From positions 3,928,501-3,992,500 of the forward strand of contig JAZAYU010000019.1 of NCBI GenBank assembly GCA_038501625.1: a stretch of DNA of 64,000 nt. The letters run 5' to 3'. This stretch comes from Corbicula japonica. Lineage: Eukaryota > Mollusca > Bivalvia > Venerida > Cyrenidae. A program made the position numbers and the translations under genes. The first letter of the stretch is position 1. The number at the start of each line of letters is the position of its first letter. Positions 11,620 to 26,100 of the stretch are shown here, piece by piece. The notes under the pieces are model-generated. The model saw only the letters and a program-made list of their open reading frames with translations, did not search any database and was not told the DNA's origin.

Positions 11620-11800
11620 CTGAAACTATATCAACAGCCACCTCCATTCAGCAACCACCTGTTTTAAACAGCCAGTCTAATTATGTTCTAAATGCCATTT
11701 TGATCTAATTATTACCTGATTTAAACAGCCACCTGTGTAAAGCAGCCACTTTTTGTCACTCCTTTAGGTTGCTGCCTAAAACAGGTTTGACTGTATACGG
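11620..11800. repeat. CAGCCACCTG-type dispersed repeat
   Basis: Several short copies of AAACAGCCACCTG-like sequence (AACAGCCACCTCC, AGCAACCACCTGTTT, AAACAGCCACCTGTG) lead into AACAGGTTTGACTGTATA. The ending resembles that of the repeat inside the PLC AT-AC intron, suggesting one family. Confidence 0.45.
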
Positions 11801-11939
11801 ATTTATGGGATTTTTGGTCGTAATTATCTCAACAGTGAATTACAGTTAATAGCTGGATAAGTTTTCTTGTATGCAGTAAAAGGATCTGTTCTCAAACGCG
11901 TGATATTTGAAATACAGTAAATATATGGATTAGTGTTTA

Positions 11940-12570
11940 CATATCTGCGCGGCGAGCGACAGCTAAGAGACAGATATATGTTCTCAAATACCTGTACAAT
12001 GGGCTGCAGTAATTAACGAATTAATGTTTTCAAATATCTGCACACCAGCTGCAGTTATAAACCGATGTATGTTTTCATATATCTGAACAATGGGCTGCTG
12101 TTATAAACGGATTAATGTTCTCAAATATCCGCACACTGAGCTGCAGTTATAAACGGATTTATGTTTTCATATATCTGCACACTGGGAGCCAGTAAATAAA
12201 CGGATAATGTTCTCAAATATCTGGACACTGAACTGCAGTAAATAAACGGATAAATGTTCTCAAATATCTGTACACTGAGCTGCAGTGAAAAACGGATTAA
12301 TGTTCTTAAATATCTGTACAGTGAGCTGCAGTAATTAAACGGATTGATGTTCTCAAATATTTTTACCTTGAGCTGCAGTAATTATACGGATTGATGTTCT
12401 CAAATATCTGTACACTGAGCTGCGGTAAATAAAAAGATTAATTTTCTCAAATATCTGTACACTGAGCTGCAGTAAATAAACGGAATAATGTTCTCAAATA
12501 TCCGCACACTGAGCTGCAGTTATAAACCGATTTATGCTTTCATATATCTGCACAATGGGCTGCAGTAAAA
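11940..12570 (+). repeat. Minisatellite, unit about 60 bp
   Basis: About ten imperfect copies of a unit containing TTCTCAAATATCTGTACACT, then GAGCTGCAGTAA and TAAACGGATTAATG. Units differ by substitutions and small indels, and the array decays at both ends. Intergenic, non-coding. Confidence 0.92.
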
Positions 12571-12754
12571 TTATCTCGTTTTCTGTCACATTTTTTTCTT
12601 TTTGATAAATAACGTTTTCGTTAAAACATTCGAAATGTATTATTTTTGTTCACATCAAGATAGTGCCAAAATTTGAACAATCCCGTGTATTTATGTACAT
12701 GTATTATTATTCAAATACATTCAAAATGCATCATTGCATCACGATCAAGGTTTA

Positions 12755-12915
12755 CATTTTCCAATGTGTGTTTACATTTTCCAGTATTGGTTTATTCATT
12801 TTTTTTCAATATTGGTTTTACATTTTCCAATATTGGTTTGACCTTTTCCATTGTGGATTTACATGTTGCAATATTGGTCTTACTTTTTCTAATGTCGGCT
12901 TACATTTTCCAATAA
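12755..12915 (+). repeat. Short minisatellite with TTTCCAATATTGG core
   Basis: Five to six copies of a roughly 28-31 bp unit (TTTACATTTTCCAATATTGG and variants) in tandem. The apparent 93- and 80-codon open frames over it are a by-product of the repeat. Confidence 0.88.
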
Positions 12916-12949
12916 ACGCCTATTCCGTCGAATACTGCTGCTGAACATC

Positions 12950-14700
12950 ACTTAAAATATGGACTTAACCAATTCTAAGATGATCAAAACCATTACAATG
13001 GGCGTATAAAAAGAAACGCAGCAAAAGCTTTAAAAGTGTGCGGCATGTATGCTAATAAACGGCACGTGACAGTGTCTTTTAGGCGAGAAATCGCGTTGAA
13101 AAGTTCTCAGTGAGGAACACTATCATAAATGTTTTTTCAATTATTTGTGTTTAAATTATTTTTAATCATGACTGTTCTAAATGTATGTACAATACACTCA
13201 TCAACAACTCAAGAACTAGTTCAACAACTATTTCACACATGGAGATTCCAATAGCTAGCTAACCATGTCCCACCCTCGGAGAATTTTGAAAAAGCCTTTA
13301 TAACGCATTTTGCAGTTTGTTTGCGGCATTTTCCTATACCGCTTGTTTAAATGTGTAATGTTTATAAAAACAAATTATATAAGCATGGAGACAATGGCAT
13401 TTTTGAAAATTTATTGTCTACATTTCATTTTCATGGATTTGATGGATAATATTGTCATCTTATGATTTACGCAATTAAACACCTGAATTAATATATTCGT
13501 TTGAATATGTTACCTTAATATGTTACCTAACATAACAGCGTAAATGTAATCACTTGCATTGGCGTACAATTCATGATTGCTTCAGATTCGATAAGAGTGG
13601 AAGAAGACAGCATCAATATGTTTAACAAGGGAACTATGATCTACAATTTCTTGTTTAAAAGACATATAGACTTAAAAATATTACGATATTTTTGCAATAC
13701 TGCCATACACATATGAAGAATGTGAATAGAACTATTTTTTCTCTCAGTTTTGCTCAATAATTATGTCAATATTGATTATATATAAGTTGCTGTTAAGTTT
13801 CTATTTTAACTAACCTTGTTTTTTACGGCAACAGATCTGTTGTTTTTAACAATACGTTATTACTCGTATAACTTGTCTTACATTTATCCGAGGCTCCAAT
13901 ATATGTCGCCTTTTTTTGATAATGTTTCAAAAACTTTCTCAGAATGGGGACTCGGTTATATCTTTAATGAAACTGTAATGACAATATTTCGATTACAAAT
14001 TCAAAGGGTGTTTTTATGTTAAATAATGCTATAAGCAATAACTTTTGGATTACCACTAAATTCTCTCCATTTTCATAGGACCTCGGCTTTTTAATCAGCT
14101 TGGTCAGAGCGTAGGGTCAGTAGTAGTTCTTTAAGACCGAGCTACTAGGCTTTAGCATTTCCATTTCATACTTTGTAAGGCAATGCTGATAAGAGCAGAT
14201 TCTCTATCCGATCTCGAATACATGCCAATATCACAATAGTGATTTTTTAACAGTTTTTATATATAAATTTTTGATAAGTTTTCATATCATTGTGCATTTT
14301 TTCATACTTTTGTATTTCATTGCTTGTTAAAAGGTACGCCTACATGCCTGAATTGTTATTCATGCATTAATTTAAACTGAAATCCATAAACATTGTGATT
14401 TAAAGTTATGTAAATACCTGATGTTTATGACCTTGTTGTTGTCATCAAATGATTGTTGTTGTTTTAAAGTTTGTAACACGATAAATCTACATTTAGAAAA
14501 TGCCAAGTACAAAATGAATAATAAAAATCAAAATTTTGTTTGAAAATACCGTGTTCTTGTCACTAACAGGGAACCAAAATACTGTTCACTTCTCACTAAC
14601 CTGGAACCAGTCACTTTCCCTGGATTCAGTCACAAACTGGGAACAAGTTACAAAAATTTCTTGGTTTTTGAAATAATTGAAAGTTTGTGAATAAAATAGT
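12950..14700. other. AT-rich intergenic sequence, nothing recognised
   Basis: No exon-like coding segment, RNA gene or tandem array was found by eye. A 68-codon open frame at 13816-14022 has no family features. Confidence 0.5.
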
Positions 14701-14702
14701 GA

Positions 14703-15320
14703 TATAAGCATATCAGGAAATCCGCACCCAGAAAACAATCTCCCCGCGAAGCTAAAAGGTAGAGAGTAGTAGTAGATGGTTTATAAGATAAATTTCAAAT
14801 AAGACACGACAAACAATTAACGACAAAATATTTGGGGTTGCCGTCTAGGAAAGATCAATGGCAAAATGATTTGCCACTGGTGGGTATTAACAGGTTCTAG
14901 GTTGCACAAACCTCCCACTTGCTCCAACAGGTTCTCATATGAACAAGCTGTTGTTTTGGTGAAATAACTCAAACCCACAATTCAACTCGCCAATATTGCA
15001 TGCTAAAGACACAAATATAAGATGCTAATAGCATTGTCAAGTAAACGAGCGGTCATTGGAGGCAAGTCAGCAAGAACACGATGACAGGGATAAAAGAAAC
15101 AGCATGAGAAATATGCATATACGGAATCGCCACACTAAAAGAACTGCCTCCCCACGCAGAGAAAAGGTAGATAGGAAAGATTAGGAAGAATTTTTATAAG
15201 AATATCATTTCAAATAAGATGACAAAAACAATTAACGTTAAAAAGAGAACCATTGGGATTACCGCCAAGGTTGTTTAAATTCAAGTGACTGCCATTTGGG
15301 CTTTAGAACACTCCAGCATA
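14703..15320 (+). mobile_element. Two adjacent copies of a dispersed repeat of about 400 bp
   Basis: Copy 1 begins near 14708 (GCATATCAGGAAATCCGCAC) and copy 2 near 15116 (GCATATACGGAATCGCCACA). Both continue with a CTCCCC-GCGAAG/ACGCAG block, an AAAGGTAGA block, a CAAATAAGA block, an AACAATTAACG block, and end in a sequence like GGGGTTGCCGTCTAGG. Shorter matches to the tail (GGTACCGCC, TGCTCCAATAGGTTCTCA) occur at 10296-10440. No coding capacity; class not determined. Confidence 0.65.
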
Positions 15321-16449
15321 ATTCCAGACATAAGTTTCACTGACATCACCGATTTTCTGATGGAAATTCAGTGCATTACTTAACAGTATAATAACATAAA
15401 ATAGTTTTTCTTAGAAAGTTTAGTTGTTTCCATTTTCAACTTCTTTACAAACAATATGTTGAATATCTGATGCATAAACTGTTAAAAGCATACAGCTCAA
15501 AAGATAAATTTATTTGCATCCATTCACAATACTGAAGATCATATAAGCAAAAGTAACGTGTGGACAAGCTGACAAATATTTAAAACTTCTATATGTTGAT
15601 GAGATAATACATGTACTGAAATGAAAAAAAGAAAAGCCAACTCCGAGGAAAACTCCCATCAGGTCTACATTCGGTTTCAATGGCAAAACATTTTGCTGTA
15701 TCTTTTTTAAAACCCGGCATAAATACTCCTCCAAATAAAAGTAATCAAATATTTATCATGATGCTATATTTACGTAAGGATGCTCAATTCGTTATTTACA
15801 TAGCACAGAAACACACAAAAAGGGAATATCGTTTGCATCAAAATTCTGAAATAAAGTTGTTTGAACCGTCTAGAAAAACCATACAGATGTGACATATACG
15901 CTCCCGACATACACTTTCGACAATTCTTACTGTGCCGGATAATGTCATCGTATTAACATCAACAATAAGGTACAGGGGAATTAACTTAGATAATTTTGCC
16001 GATCAAAGCTGTCAGAGTTACCTTTCTTCGCACAAAGGAAGTAATCGAATAATTAAAGCTTCAATAATCAATACTACAGATTTGCTTTTCTTCTCATTTT
16101 TGATACTGGGTGGAGCATGCGGGATGTACGAGAATGTGCAGCAGTTACTAAAAAATGTCCGACTAGATCATAGAAAATGCTTTCAAATGGAACATTACGC
16201 CTTCTTCGTTATTTGCGCACATTGTCTGAAACTGAAGATCGCCTCGTTCTGATTCAAAAAAACACTACAAAGATTGGTGCCAAGCAACGCATCTAGAAAA
16301 TCATTAGAAAGATACTTTATTAATTGATTTTAATAATGACATTGTAAGAACCTTATTTGCCAGAAACGGACAGAAAATCCTGTATTTTTATGCCTTTTAT
16401 ATAATGTTTGAATGTTTGAAATTAACAATAAAATAGCGATTTAAAAAAA

Positions 16450-16745
16450 AAGTGAAATATGCATATCAGGAATGGCCACATCCAGCAGACACAGCCTCCC
16501 CACACAGCCATACAAGCATTAAGTAATACAAGCATTTCTTTAAAAAGAATGTCACGTGAATATAAACATGAATAAAGGGAGGGAGGGAACAACATAACAA
16601 AATATGTAGCTGAATTTAAACATGAAGGATGGGAGGGAACAATATAACAAAATATGCAGATGAATATAAACATGAATGAATGGAGGGAGGAAACAATGTA
16701 TCAAAATCTACAGCTGAATATAAACACGAATAATGAGAGGGAGGA
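16450..16745 (+). repeat. Dispersed repeat head followed by a tandem array, unit about 60 bp
   Basis: GTGAAATATGCATATCAGGA at 16453 matches the head of the family at 14703. It is followed from about 16560 by three to four copies of a roughly 60-bp unit containing ATATAAACATGAATAA, GGGAGGGA and ACAAAATATG. Confidence 0.75.
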
Positions 16746-17907
16746 ACAAGTGAATGAACAATTAATAAAATGATGTTAAAACTAATAAATAAATAATAAA
16801 ACTGATGACAGTGTATTACATGATGAAATTGAATTTACAATTATAACTTGAAGATTCCGATTTATTTCATATTATCAAAAAAATACGTAGAACAAAAACA
16901 ACTGGAAAGTACATGGCTATTAGTAATTTATCACATTTTCTTTTGACGGTCATATTTAACTTCTCGAATGAATCATTATTTAAACAAGGTCGCAGTCAGT
17001 CGTGAAATAATCAATTTAAGATGGAAAATCGCAACAAATTAATTTATTATTGAATGATTGACCTTACTTATCCCGTTCTTTCTATTGTCCTACCTGGTTA
17101 TACTTTTGCTGATTTTCTGATATGTTATTACTGCGTGTCAACAATCACATCAGTCGAAAGAACATTTAAATTGCTTATTGTTAAAAGGTGAAAATATAAA
17201 TCAAAATTAAACAATAAGAATTCGCGTAGGCCTATTGTATTTTGTGTGGACCTTGTTCGCCTCAGTTTTTCATTTCGTGTCCGAATGGTGATCTGACAAA
17301 TTCTGATTTTATGATTTCTGTATTTCATGATTATCTGTCCGTGTTTGATAGTACACATTTTAAACTTAACCGTGTATATAAATGAAGTATACATGTACAA
17401 AAAACTACCAATATTCGTTTATGATTTCTTGGATTTTATAACATTAGTTCATCCACGGACAATTATCAAGATAAAACACGAGCCATAAAGCATTATAATT
17501 ATTTTTAAGGGTACAAATCAGGTATGCACTCCTTTGGGTGAGCCATGGATTTAACATTTAGATAAGTGTAGGATCTTCAATTTGGGTTGTAGAACTGTAT
17601 TCAGGTCCAGATTGAAGAACATTCTTGCACGTACAGTGTTTCTGATTGTGAAGACACAAACAATGGTGTAGTAAGAATCTTACCTAACGGTAGTCGACTG
17701 TGATGGAGGAGGTGCCGCTAGCACCGGTAAAGACGGTTGGTGCTCTGTTCCGGTCGTCTCTGTTCTGGTCGCGTATCCGCCAGAAGAAAACAAGAGTGAA
17801 GTTACCGAACGTTACAACGTACGTGTCAGAGGTAAAGTCGATTATACTGACATTTAAGATGATAGAGTTAGTATCCAAGTTTACAATGTCGTTTATTTTT
17901 TTAAAGA

Positions 17908-17985
17908 GGTGAAATATGAATATCAGGAATTTCCACATTCAGAAAAAACAGCCTCCCTACAATATCAATAAAGAGAGAGAGAGAG
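17908..17985 (+). repeat. Dispersed repeat copy (GAAATATGAATATCAGGAAT head)
   Basis: Copy of the 14703 family head, followed by CCACATTCAGAAAAAACAGC and CTCCC, ending at a short (GA)n run at 17971-17986. No more of the element is preserved. Confidence 0.6.
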
Positions 17986-19370
17986 AGCATGGTTACTAAA
18001 ATGATCATTTAAAAAAAAAGACATATTAGGTAAAGTATATTTAATTTTTACTTTCACTCTTAATTTGATATTTCTTAAAATATATACCTTTTTATTTATT
18101 TTTTATTTAATTGTTAATTTTATTTGTACATATTTAATTTAAGTTATTTTGATAGATTGATTATTCTTGAAAGTAATTTTTTTTTTCATTTTAATTTGGC
18201 TTAAATATGTAATTTTCATTCGCATATGTTTCTTTTAACTAACACAACTAATTTGCTTTTTTGATCATTTGTCATTATTTCCTATAAAATAGTCTAAACT
18301 TATTTCCGACCATAAATAAAATCATTGAAATATAAATGTAGTTAATTAAATGTAATTAAATTATACATTATTTCTTCTATTTTCAATTATTTCATCTTAG
18401 CTGAATTCGTTTCTAAATTTATTGGTTTACCTATATATTTTTTTAATGTGTAAATATAAAGCACCTTAATTTTGTTTATTATTTGTGTTTTATTATTAAT
18501 TATTTTATAAATAACTATTATTTTATAAATATTAAAACGATAATAATAATAATTATTATTATAGGGGTTTCGGTCACACTTTTGAATATAATTTAATTGG
18601 GAATTTACTTAAATGGGTCTGAATCGATGTCGGTCTACAATGATGCGGGTCTATACCTACATCTACTGCGATTTATGTTGACAGAATCTTATATTTAGTA
18701 AAAAGCTGTGGTAATCACGAATGCTTTTATTCTCCTGATTAATAAAAAAATACTTATTTTATCAGCTGTCCAGATAATTTCAATCTGAAATTCGATTTCA
18801 GAAACAACAACTTTGTCTGTGACTCCTTCTCTTCGGTCTGTGACTCCTCCTCATCAAACATCGTTACATATAAATGAATAATAATCAATAAAGAACAAAA
18901 CAACATGCAATGTCGACAAAGATAAGCAGATGTTGAGTGAAAAAGTTATTTATAGATAAGAACTCACGATAAATTTTGCTTTATTTTGTATATTTTGTGT
19001 TTTAGCCGTCAGTAGTTGCCTTGATTAATCTCAAATTAATTTTTAATTTGATATTTTGAGAAAATGCACAATTAATCTATATTTCTTTTTAAAAAAAAAC
19101 GCATTTATAACATCTAATTTTTGTCAAAACATTAAATTAATTCGTCAAACTGGTAACATTATAATAGTCAAACTGGAAACATAATAATACGCCTTGGCAG
19201 CAGTCACCAATTCAAAATTATTATGAAAATCCTGGATTCCTTGTTGAAGATGAAGAAAGGTTTAAATATGACAGATATAAACAGGTATATGTTTTTTATA
19301 TTTAAATGAATTTAAGATTGAACGTTATTTCCAGTGACTGTTGCTTTATTTACCATGTTCTCTCTTTCCA
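17986..19370. other. Very AT-rich intergenic sequence, nothing recognised
   Basis: Long A/T runs and an AAT-type short palindromic run near 18540-18562. No gene-like signal. Confidence 0.5.
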
Positions 19371-19377
19371 TTCTTCT

Positions 19378-19442
19378 TGGCTGTGTGGGGAGGAGGTGTC
19401 TTCTGAATGTGGCAATTCCTGATATGCATATTTCACTTTTTT
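19378..19442 (-). repeat. Dispersed repeat copy, inverted orientation
   Basis: Read on the minus strand this gives the same head as the 14703 family: GTGAAATATGCATATCAGGA, then ATTGCCACATTCAGAAG and CCTCCCCACAC. It is the only inverted copy seen in this cluster. Confidence 0.65.
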
Positions 19443-20079
19443 ATATTCTGCATGTTGTCTTATGTTCCGTTTGTGTCCCATCAGTTTTAACTATATGCTC
19501 TTATTCAACGAAATAAAATAAAAATATTTCTATTCGTGTTAATATTTAGGATAATTATTAATTAAATGACGTTATCGATCTGTAATATAAACATCACTGA
19601 TGACTGTAGCGCAAAACAAGCTTAGCTGTTTGTTTTTGTTGTTTGTTTTGTTTGAAATGTTTCAAGACGTGTTTTATTTTCAATAATTATCAATAATGAT
19701 ATTTTGTAGTTTAAGAAATCTAATGGGTTGATTGTACCGAAGGTTTATGATCCAATGTAAAAGTCATAAGGCATACCTGGGATTGCTTGGTGTTTTATAA
19801 AGTTTCGTATAATTCAGTAATTAAATATTTGAAATGTTTAACAAATGATCTTTAAGAACTCAAAAGGTGTCAATGTCTGGTCAAAGAACTTTGGAGTACA
19901 ACACTGAATTACGATAGGTAAACAAACAAAGCCAAATGATGGCTTTCACTGCACTTGTTTCGCACTGGATTTGCTCTGTCAGAAATTTTCTCTCAAGATA
20001 TCACAGAAGCGTTGTTTATGCCACTTGGCGGCCATAAAAAGTCGCCCCTTACATTCAATCAGTGACGTTATCATTTAAC

Positions 20080-20290
20080 AGTTAGTCACACAAGAAGTGA
20101 CTCGTTTTAATAATAAATATGGAAGTGACTTGTTTACATTATCGTTGTGGGAGTTAGTCATACAAAAAAGTGACTTGTTTACATGAACTCTATGGGAGTT
20201 AGTAATAAAAAGCGTTTGTTTGAAATATTTATGGGAGTAAGTAATACAAAAAGAAACTCGTTTACATGATAGTTCTTGGAGTTATTCGGA
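20080..20290 (+). repeat. Degenerate tandem repeat, unit about 55 bp
   Basis: Four to five imperfect copies of a unit with GGGAGTTAGTCATACAAAAA, GTGACTTGTTTACAT and a variable end. Non-coding. Confidence 0.75.
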
Positions 20291-20499
20291 TACAATATAT
20301 TCAGAAAGATATTTTTCGTTTGGAGTAGTCTTAAAGACGATACTTTGATTGGTTACATGAAAATCTCCAACTTTCTGGATAGCATCGCCTCGAAATTTTA
20401 ATATTGCTGCTCGAAAGGGGGTTTGAGGAACTCTACTAAACCCCTTTGGATACGCCGCTGCATACAAATAATGACGCATTCTTGCCAAATAAGATTGTC

Positions 20500-23090
20500 A
20501 TCGTTTTATTTGTGTGGTTGTTTTGCAAATTTAAAATTAATTACGTAATTGTCGGTTACAAGAAGTGCGTTGTGTACTAAGAGGTACCTTTGATCTGTCG
20601 ACTTATTGGATCAGATATTTTGATACGCTGATCCCCATGTCAATAAGTATTGCAAACCTATCAATAGCAAGTCGTGCATGAATCAGATTATTCTTAATGA
20701 TAGCTTGAGAACTCCACAAATATCCCACACTAACTGACTTGATATTTTCTTATCTATTTTTAAGGCAATCTTCATAATATAAAACTTGCCGTAGTTTTTT
20801 TTCAGTACTGCTAAAATCGGGGTTTGTGAGTATTAGAACATGAAGATTAAAGTTCCACTTTTACAACTAAAGTCCACGCGGGGTCAGGTTTAATGTGGTA
20901 TCTTTATATATCGCGCAGGTTGTATTTTCTTGGAATTCGCGTTAATATTAATGCGTGAAATCTACCCCCAGCAAAAGATAACTGTTTTATAGCTAACCAT
21001 AATTAAAAAATTAAAATGAGCTAATTTATGCCCTACCCCGCAAAAAAATTGATTTATGACTTTTGCGTGAAAATTATTTCTGGGTTTAGATGGCTCTTCT
21101 GTCTGATAAACTGTTAATACAATAATATATTTACAACCTTGTAATGTTTTCCAGTATAGCAGATTTATGGTTGGTTTACTAGGATCGTGTGGCTGCGTTT
21201 CATTTCTGAGTGAAACGGCACTGTATTGTTTTAGAACATGAAATTATGTAGATGAAATTTTTTTCAAAGTTTATAATTAATAGTTATAATTATAGTTAAT
21301 AAGAATTGAATTTTGTTTATCTGTGTTTCATGGATGTATGAACTTTATAATGTTAACTCGTAATTTTAACATAAAATCTTTTGTTTTTATACGAATTTTG
21401 TGTAGCTATTCTAACAGTCATACATCGATGCAAACGCATGAAAATGAAATTCAATTCTTAAGTGAATGCGATATGGTTGGTAGTTGTAACGTAATAGTAA
21501 GCATAAACATCCCTGTCATGTGCTAATAGAATAAATGATTCTCCATTGATTACAAAAGAAAATATTGAAGTTTAATAGCCGTCTTAAAATTTTCAATTAC
21601 TGGCGAGATTGAAATTCAATAATGGGCGTCTTTTCTTCTTCTGTTAGCCATATTGAAATGGCCGAGCTTTTAATGAGATAGATTTCGACAATGCAACGGA
21701 TCATATTTTTTTACCTTCAATAAATCGTGAATTTATTATCAAATAAATAATTGCAATCGATTAATGCGTTTGTCAGCCACAAAATGGAAATATGTTTAAA
21801 ATTTGAAACCTCTTTATTTGGCAATAAAATTGTAGATGAGGTTGATTTAGGTAGTTACGTCCTATAATTGTGAATTATTCGGTTCATCAGATCTTAAGAT
21901 CTTTCTGCTTCTTTGCCGACATGGCAATGATTTAATCTGGGTGCATTAATGTGCAGTTTATTCAGTCGGTGCATTGCGGATAGGTGTATTTATAGCATGA
22001 TAAACAATAATACTATGGGTAAATAATTGGTCTGATATCAGACACTTGAATTTTTGATAATTATTAAAAACCATTAGAGGCGCTACATCTTACAGTACCG
22101 CCAGTGTGGGAATTCATTTAGTGATAAACCATGCATTTAAGGTAACAATTAACTCGAAAAGATATCCATTTGACGCTATAAGCAATACCAAAATATATAT
22201 TTATGATAAAATTGACTCATAAGGTTTCAAACATAAATGCTGACGTAAAAGTTTTTACATTTACGCTTAGATTCACATAAGCAAGGAAAATATAGGACTT
22301 TAAGCAAAAGAGGCTTAGTGACAGAATTTTTTATTTTTGTTTTATTATTATGTTTTTGACTCAACTCAACTGCCATGAGATATTGACATGTGCGAAGAAC
22401 ATGATATTTTGATAAAATCATATTCGGATACAAACTTGACGCCAAGGTTTCCATAAGCACAGAAAAATATCACCTTAGAAAGAACGGCATCTTGACTATT
22501 TGGGGTTATCATACAATAACAAAAAGCGTTTAGAACGTTAACAGGAAAATCTCTGGCGAAACCTCTGGTTTCTAACAGGAAGTGGTGATAAATGAAAGAA
22601 AGGTGAAACGTGTCCGTCATTACCTGGGTTACGAGATGTCTTCCAAGACACGTTATCTCCGAGATTAGACGAGAATTCTGTGTCAACAAGGATGAGTCGA
22701 TGGATTGAGAAAATACTTAACTTTATCAAATTGATATGGACCATTCAATCAGTGGGGGAATTTCACAACCAATTATAAGATATAATATGCGATGATACGG
22801 ACGTTTTTATGGGACGTTTGTATTGATTTTGGAATCAAAATTATGGAGAAAGCTTTGGACTTATTCTATTAGCAGAAGTGCAAACTTTGGTGTACTTTTT
22901 ATGGGTTTGACTTTTGTTCCTACTGTTAATATGTGATACTTGAAATTCCTGCAGATAAAAAAAAAAATTTGCTGCAAAAAACAATACATATTTGCATGAT
23001 GTTTTTCGATGGAAATATGATAATTTGTCTAGAGTGATACACTTTAAAATAAGGAAACGTTGTTGATTTATGTTAACGGATAACAAACAG
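20500..23090. other. Intergenic sequence upstream of the unknown two-exon gene
   Basis: No array, element or exon could be supported. Short open frames on both strands at 22227-22744 overlap each other and have no family features. The promoter of the gene starting at 23115 should lie in the right end of this stretch, but no TATA box or initiator was convincing. Confidence 0.4.
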
Positions 23091-23114
23091 TGATTACTAT
23101 CATATGAATTCACA

Positions 23115-26100
23115 ATGCCGGCTGCGAGTTTGAGATCGTCGGGAACATATTTCAAAGTTCAGTTCCACAAAAAGCACGTTCATCTACCGGCTGTCAATTT
23201 CTATGACGAAGAGGTTTGTTTCACAGTTTTTCATTACATAAGACTTACATTTTTTAAAGAATCAATATGCCTAGTAAGGAAAATGTGACTAAAACATGGT
23301 TAACATATCATTATACTTTGACGTCATGATATTTCGTGAGAGTTTACTTTTCGCGTGTTTCGAAATTCAATCCTTGCTAAATTGAATGATACCACATTTT
23401 ATGAGAATTTAATAACGTTAGTTTTAATTAATACGCACATTTTATAGCTCTCCATATTTTGATCAAAAGAAGTTATATGATTTTTTATAAATTTTCTGCC
23501 GCAATTATTTCTGTTATGCATTTTGGGTCGTCAAAAAGATTTTTTCAATCCAACTTCTTTTTAATGGGGGAAATTTTCAGTAAAAAGTGACAATAAACCT
23601 TCAGTATCTGCTATGTAAATGTGAAAGGGTTTGATGGTGGTCGAGAACTCTGCTAGTTAAATGTGATACAACAATACAGTCTTCAAAAATCACTCAGGGA
23701 AAACCCCAAAAGCCCAAAACTGCTTTTTGATGGCATGAAGTTTTATTTCACGGGCGATATTGTTCTTCAAATCAGACAGTGGGACAAATTAAATGTGGAC
23801 TTTATCAACAGGTGGTCTTTTTTACAGGTGGTCTTTTTTACAGGTGGTCTTTAACATAGAGTGTTTAACAGGTGACTCGTCTGACTTTATTTGAAAGTTC
23901 GCACGACTTTAAGGACGGCATAGTTATATACTGAACCAAAAAAGAAACTTTCGCCAAGTTTGATTGTAGATATGTTAGTACAGTTTCAATCCTTTTGGCT
24001 GAAAGCTTACATTTTTGTAAAATAATGTATTGTGGCTTTTATACGGGGATTAGCTGACCGATTTTGCAAACACAACGAGTTTTACAAGCTACTACATCTA
24101 TATATGTGTGTACATCTAAGTGGTACCCTTGAACAACTGGCACATACTTTGCAAAAGTTTCTTTTTTTGGTTCAGTATATAAGGTTTAGTTACGATATTT
24201 AAATATAAGCGTACGAGAAAAGGTGAGCTTAATGTTTGCCACCTGGATATTAAGATGCAGGGGCGCGTTCCATCCAGCGCAGGGAAGGACACACTGGTTC
24301 AAATTTATACCCACCAGGGCCCAAGATCATAAAGCTGAAACTGAACAACAGTATCAATCTCAAACATCTGATTGGCTGAAATGGAGACTAGTATCCATTT
24401 CAGCCAATGAGGTGCCTGAGATTTGAGCCTGAATTCCATTCTTAGTTATATAATCTTGGAGCCTGGAAAATTTCATTAATGTTTATCTCCTTTTGGAACT
24501 AGGACTGGTCTCCAATTTCAGTGACAGCTTTTTACAACACTCCCAACGACTATGTACACAATCCACATGTATGTAAGACTATTGACAATCTGCATGTCTC
24601 TATAGTCTTCTGAATTAAGGAGGTACGCGCATCATCTATTATAAACATCACGTTCCTGGTTGTGGTAAAATATTCCCCACGACATGCAAACTGCACTTCT
24701 TATGCACTTAATATTAAATTTTATTAATCCTCACGATGCTGTGATCGCACTGGCGCCGGAGACGTAGTCTTCGATTTTGTCTTTCTTTGAAGTCATAAGG
24801 CGTTAAAATCGACATTAAAATAACTGTTCAAAATTTATAAAGTCAATTTTGCAGAAGACCATTGCCACGCTTGTAACATTAAATGATGATTATTAAAAAT
24901 ATAACGGGTTTAAACCGACTTAGAATGTGTCAGTTTTTGAGCATAGTACGATAATGCTAACATATTTTGAGAAAATGTAGGGTAAGCGTGGTAAGTTTTA
25001 AAAATAATTGTGAAATATTTTTTTTTATTTTCCGCGTTAAAAAAGCAGGTATTTTTGACAGAAACAAAAGATCCACAGCGCTAAAATGTACTAAAACGGA
25101 CTCGATTCGGAGGTACGGAGGAATACAGCGTTATATGGTTTAACCTATATCTGAAGACACGACGATGCTATAAACTGATGATAATTTCGTAGATACAAAC
25201 AAGGTCTTACGCTCATTAAATGTCTATTTCCTACAAACACAGAACTTCTGTTTTCTGGTAAAGCCTGTAATATTGATTGCAGAAGTGTCACGCTGGTAAA
25301 CTTAATACTTTTCAGCTGGATTTGTTAATCTCATTTCTACAACATAACTTTTATTTTAGCAATTTGTGTTTTATTATTTTCACTCTTTTATTTGCTAAGC
25401 TCTTTGCAAAATCAATCCTAAATGTCAGATACTTGAACTTTGTTTGATTTGGGCAGTAATAGTTAGGTAATGTCTTCGTCTTTTCTATGGGAGGTAGTTA
25501 ACACTCTAATTGAAAACGTGTTCCAAAGCTTTCAAAAATATTTACTTTAACTAGAAGGTCAATAACAGACAACGCTTTAATCTATAGAAATATCATATAC
25601 GATTTCTATTATTTTTTGACATCTATTTAGCAGATCATTTCAATTTAAAGGGTGTCTTAATATTCCTATATTCTTCAAGTGGATAACTTTCGAGAATTTA
25701 TGAAGCTACTTATGATCATTTTTCATCTCATTAAGGGAAAAGGAATAATATTCGGTTGTATCATTATATTTACATGTTATTAACTGCTCGCGTACTTCGC
25801 ACCGATGAAAATGCCCTAAATCAAACCCAATTTAAATTAAACAATTCAAAATCTAATCATGTGAGAATAATTCAACTGCGCGAATATATACCCGCGCGAA
25901 AATGGAATGCATGTCTTTTGTGCGAAATATGATTCCGTGAAATTAAATGTTATTACGGTATTCGGGTTGGCATAATTGGCGAAATTGACTTTGTATATTA
26001 ACACATTTAAATTTGTGTTTTTACTCTAGCCGAAAAACGCGAAATAATCAATCCCGCGAAATATCATGATACTACAGTAAACTACATGTATTCGTACACA

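Noticed and set aside
17684..17938. Overlapping open frames on both strands (70 and 84 codons) with relatively GC-rich sequence near 17690-17840
   Set aside because: Neither frame shows a recognisable domain or clear splice sites, and the right part overlaps a dispersed repeat copy. Left unannotated, though the GC-rich patch is slightly unusual here.
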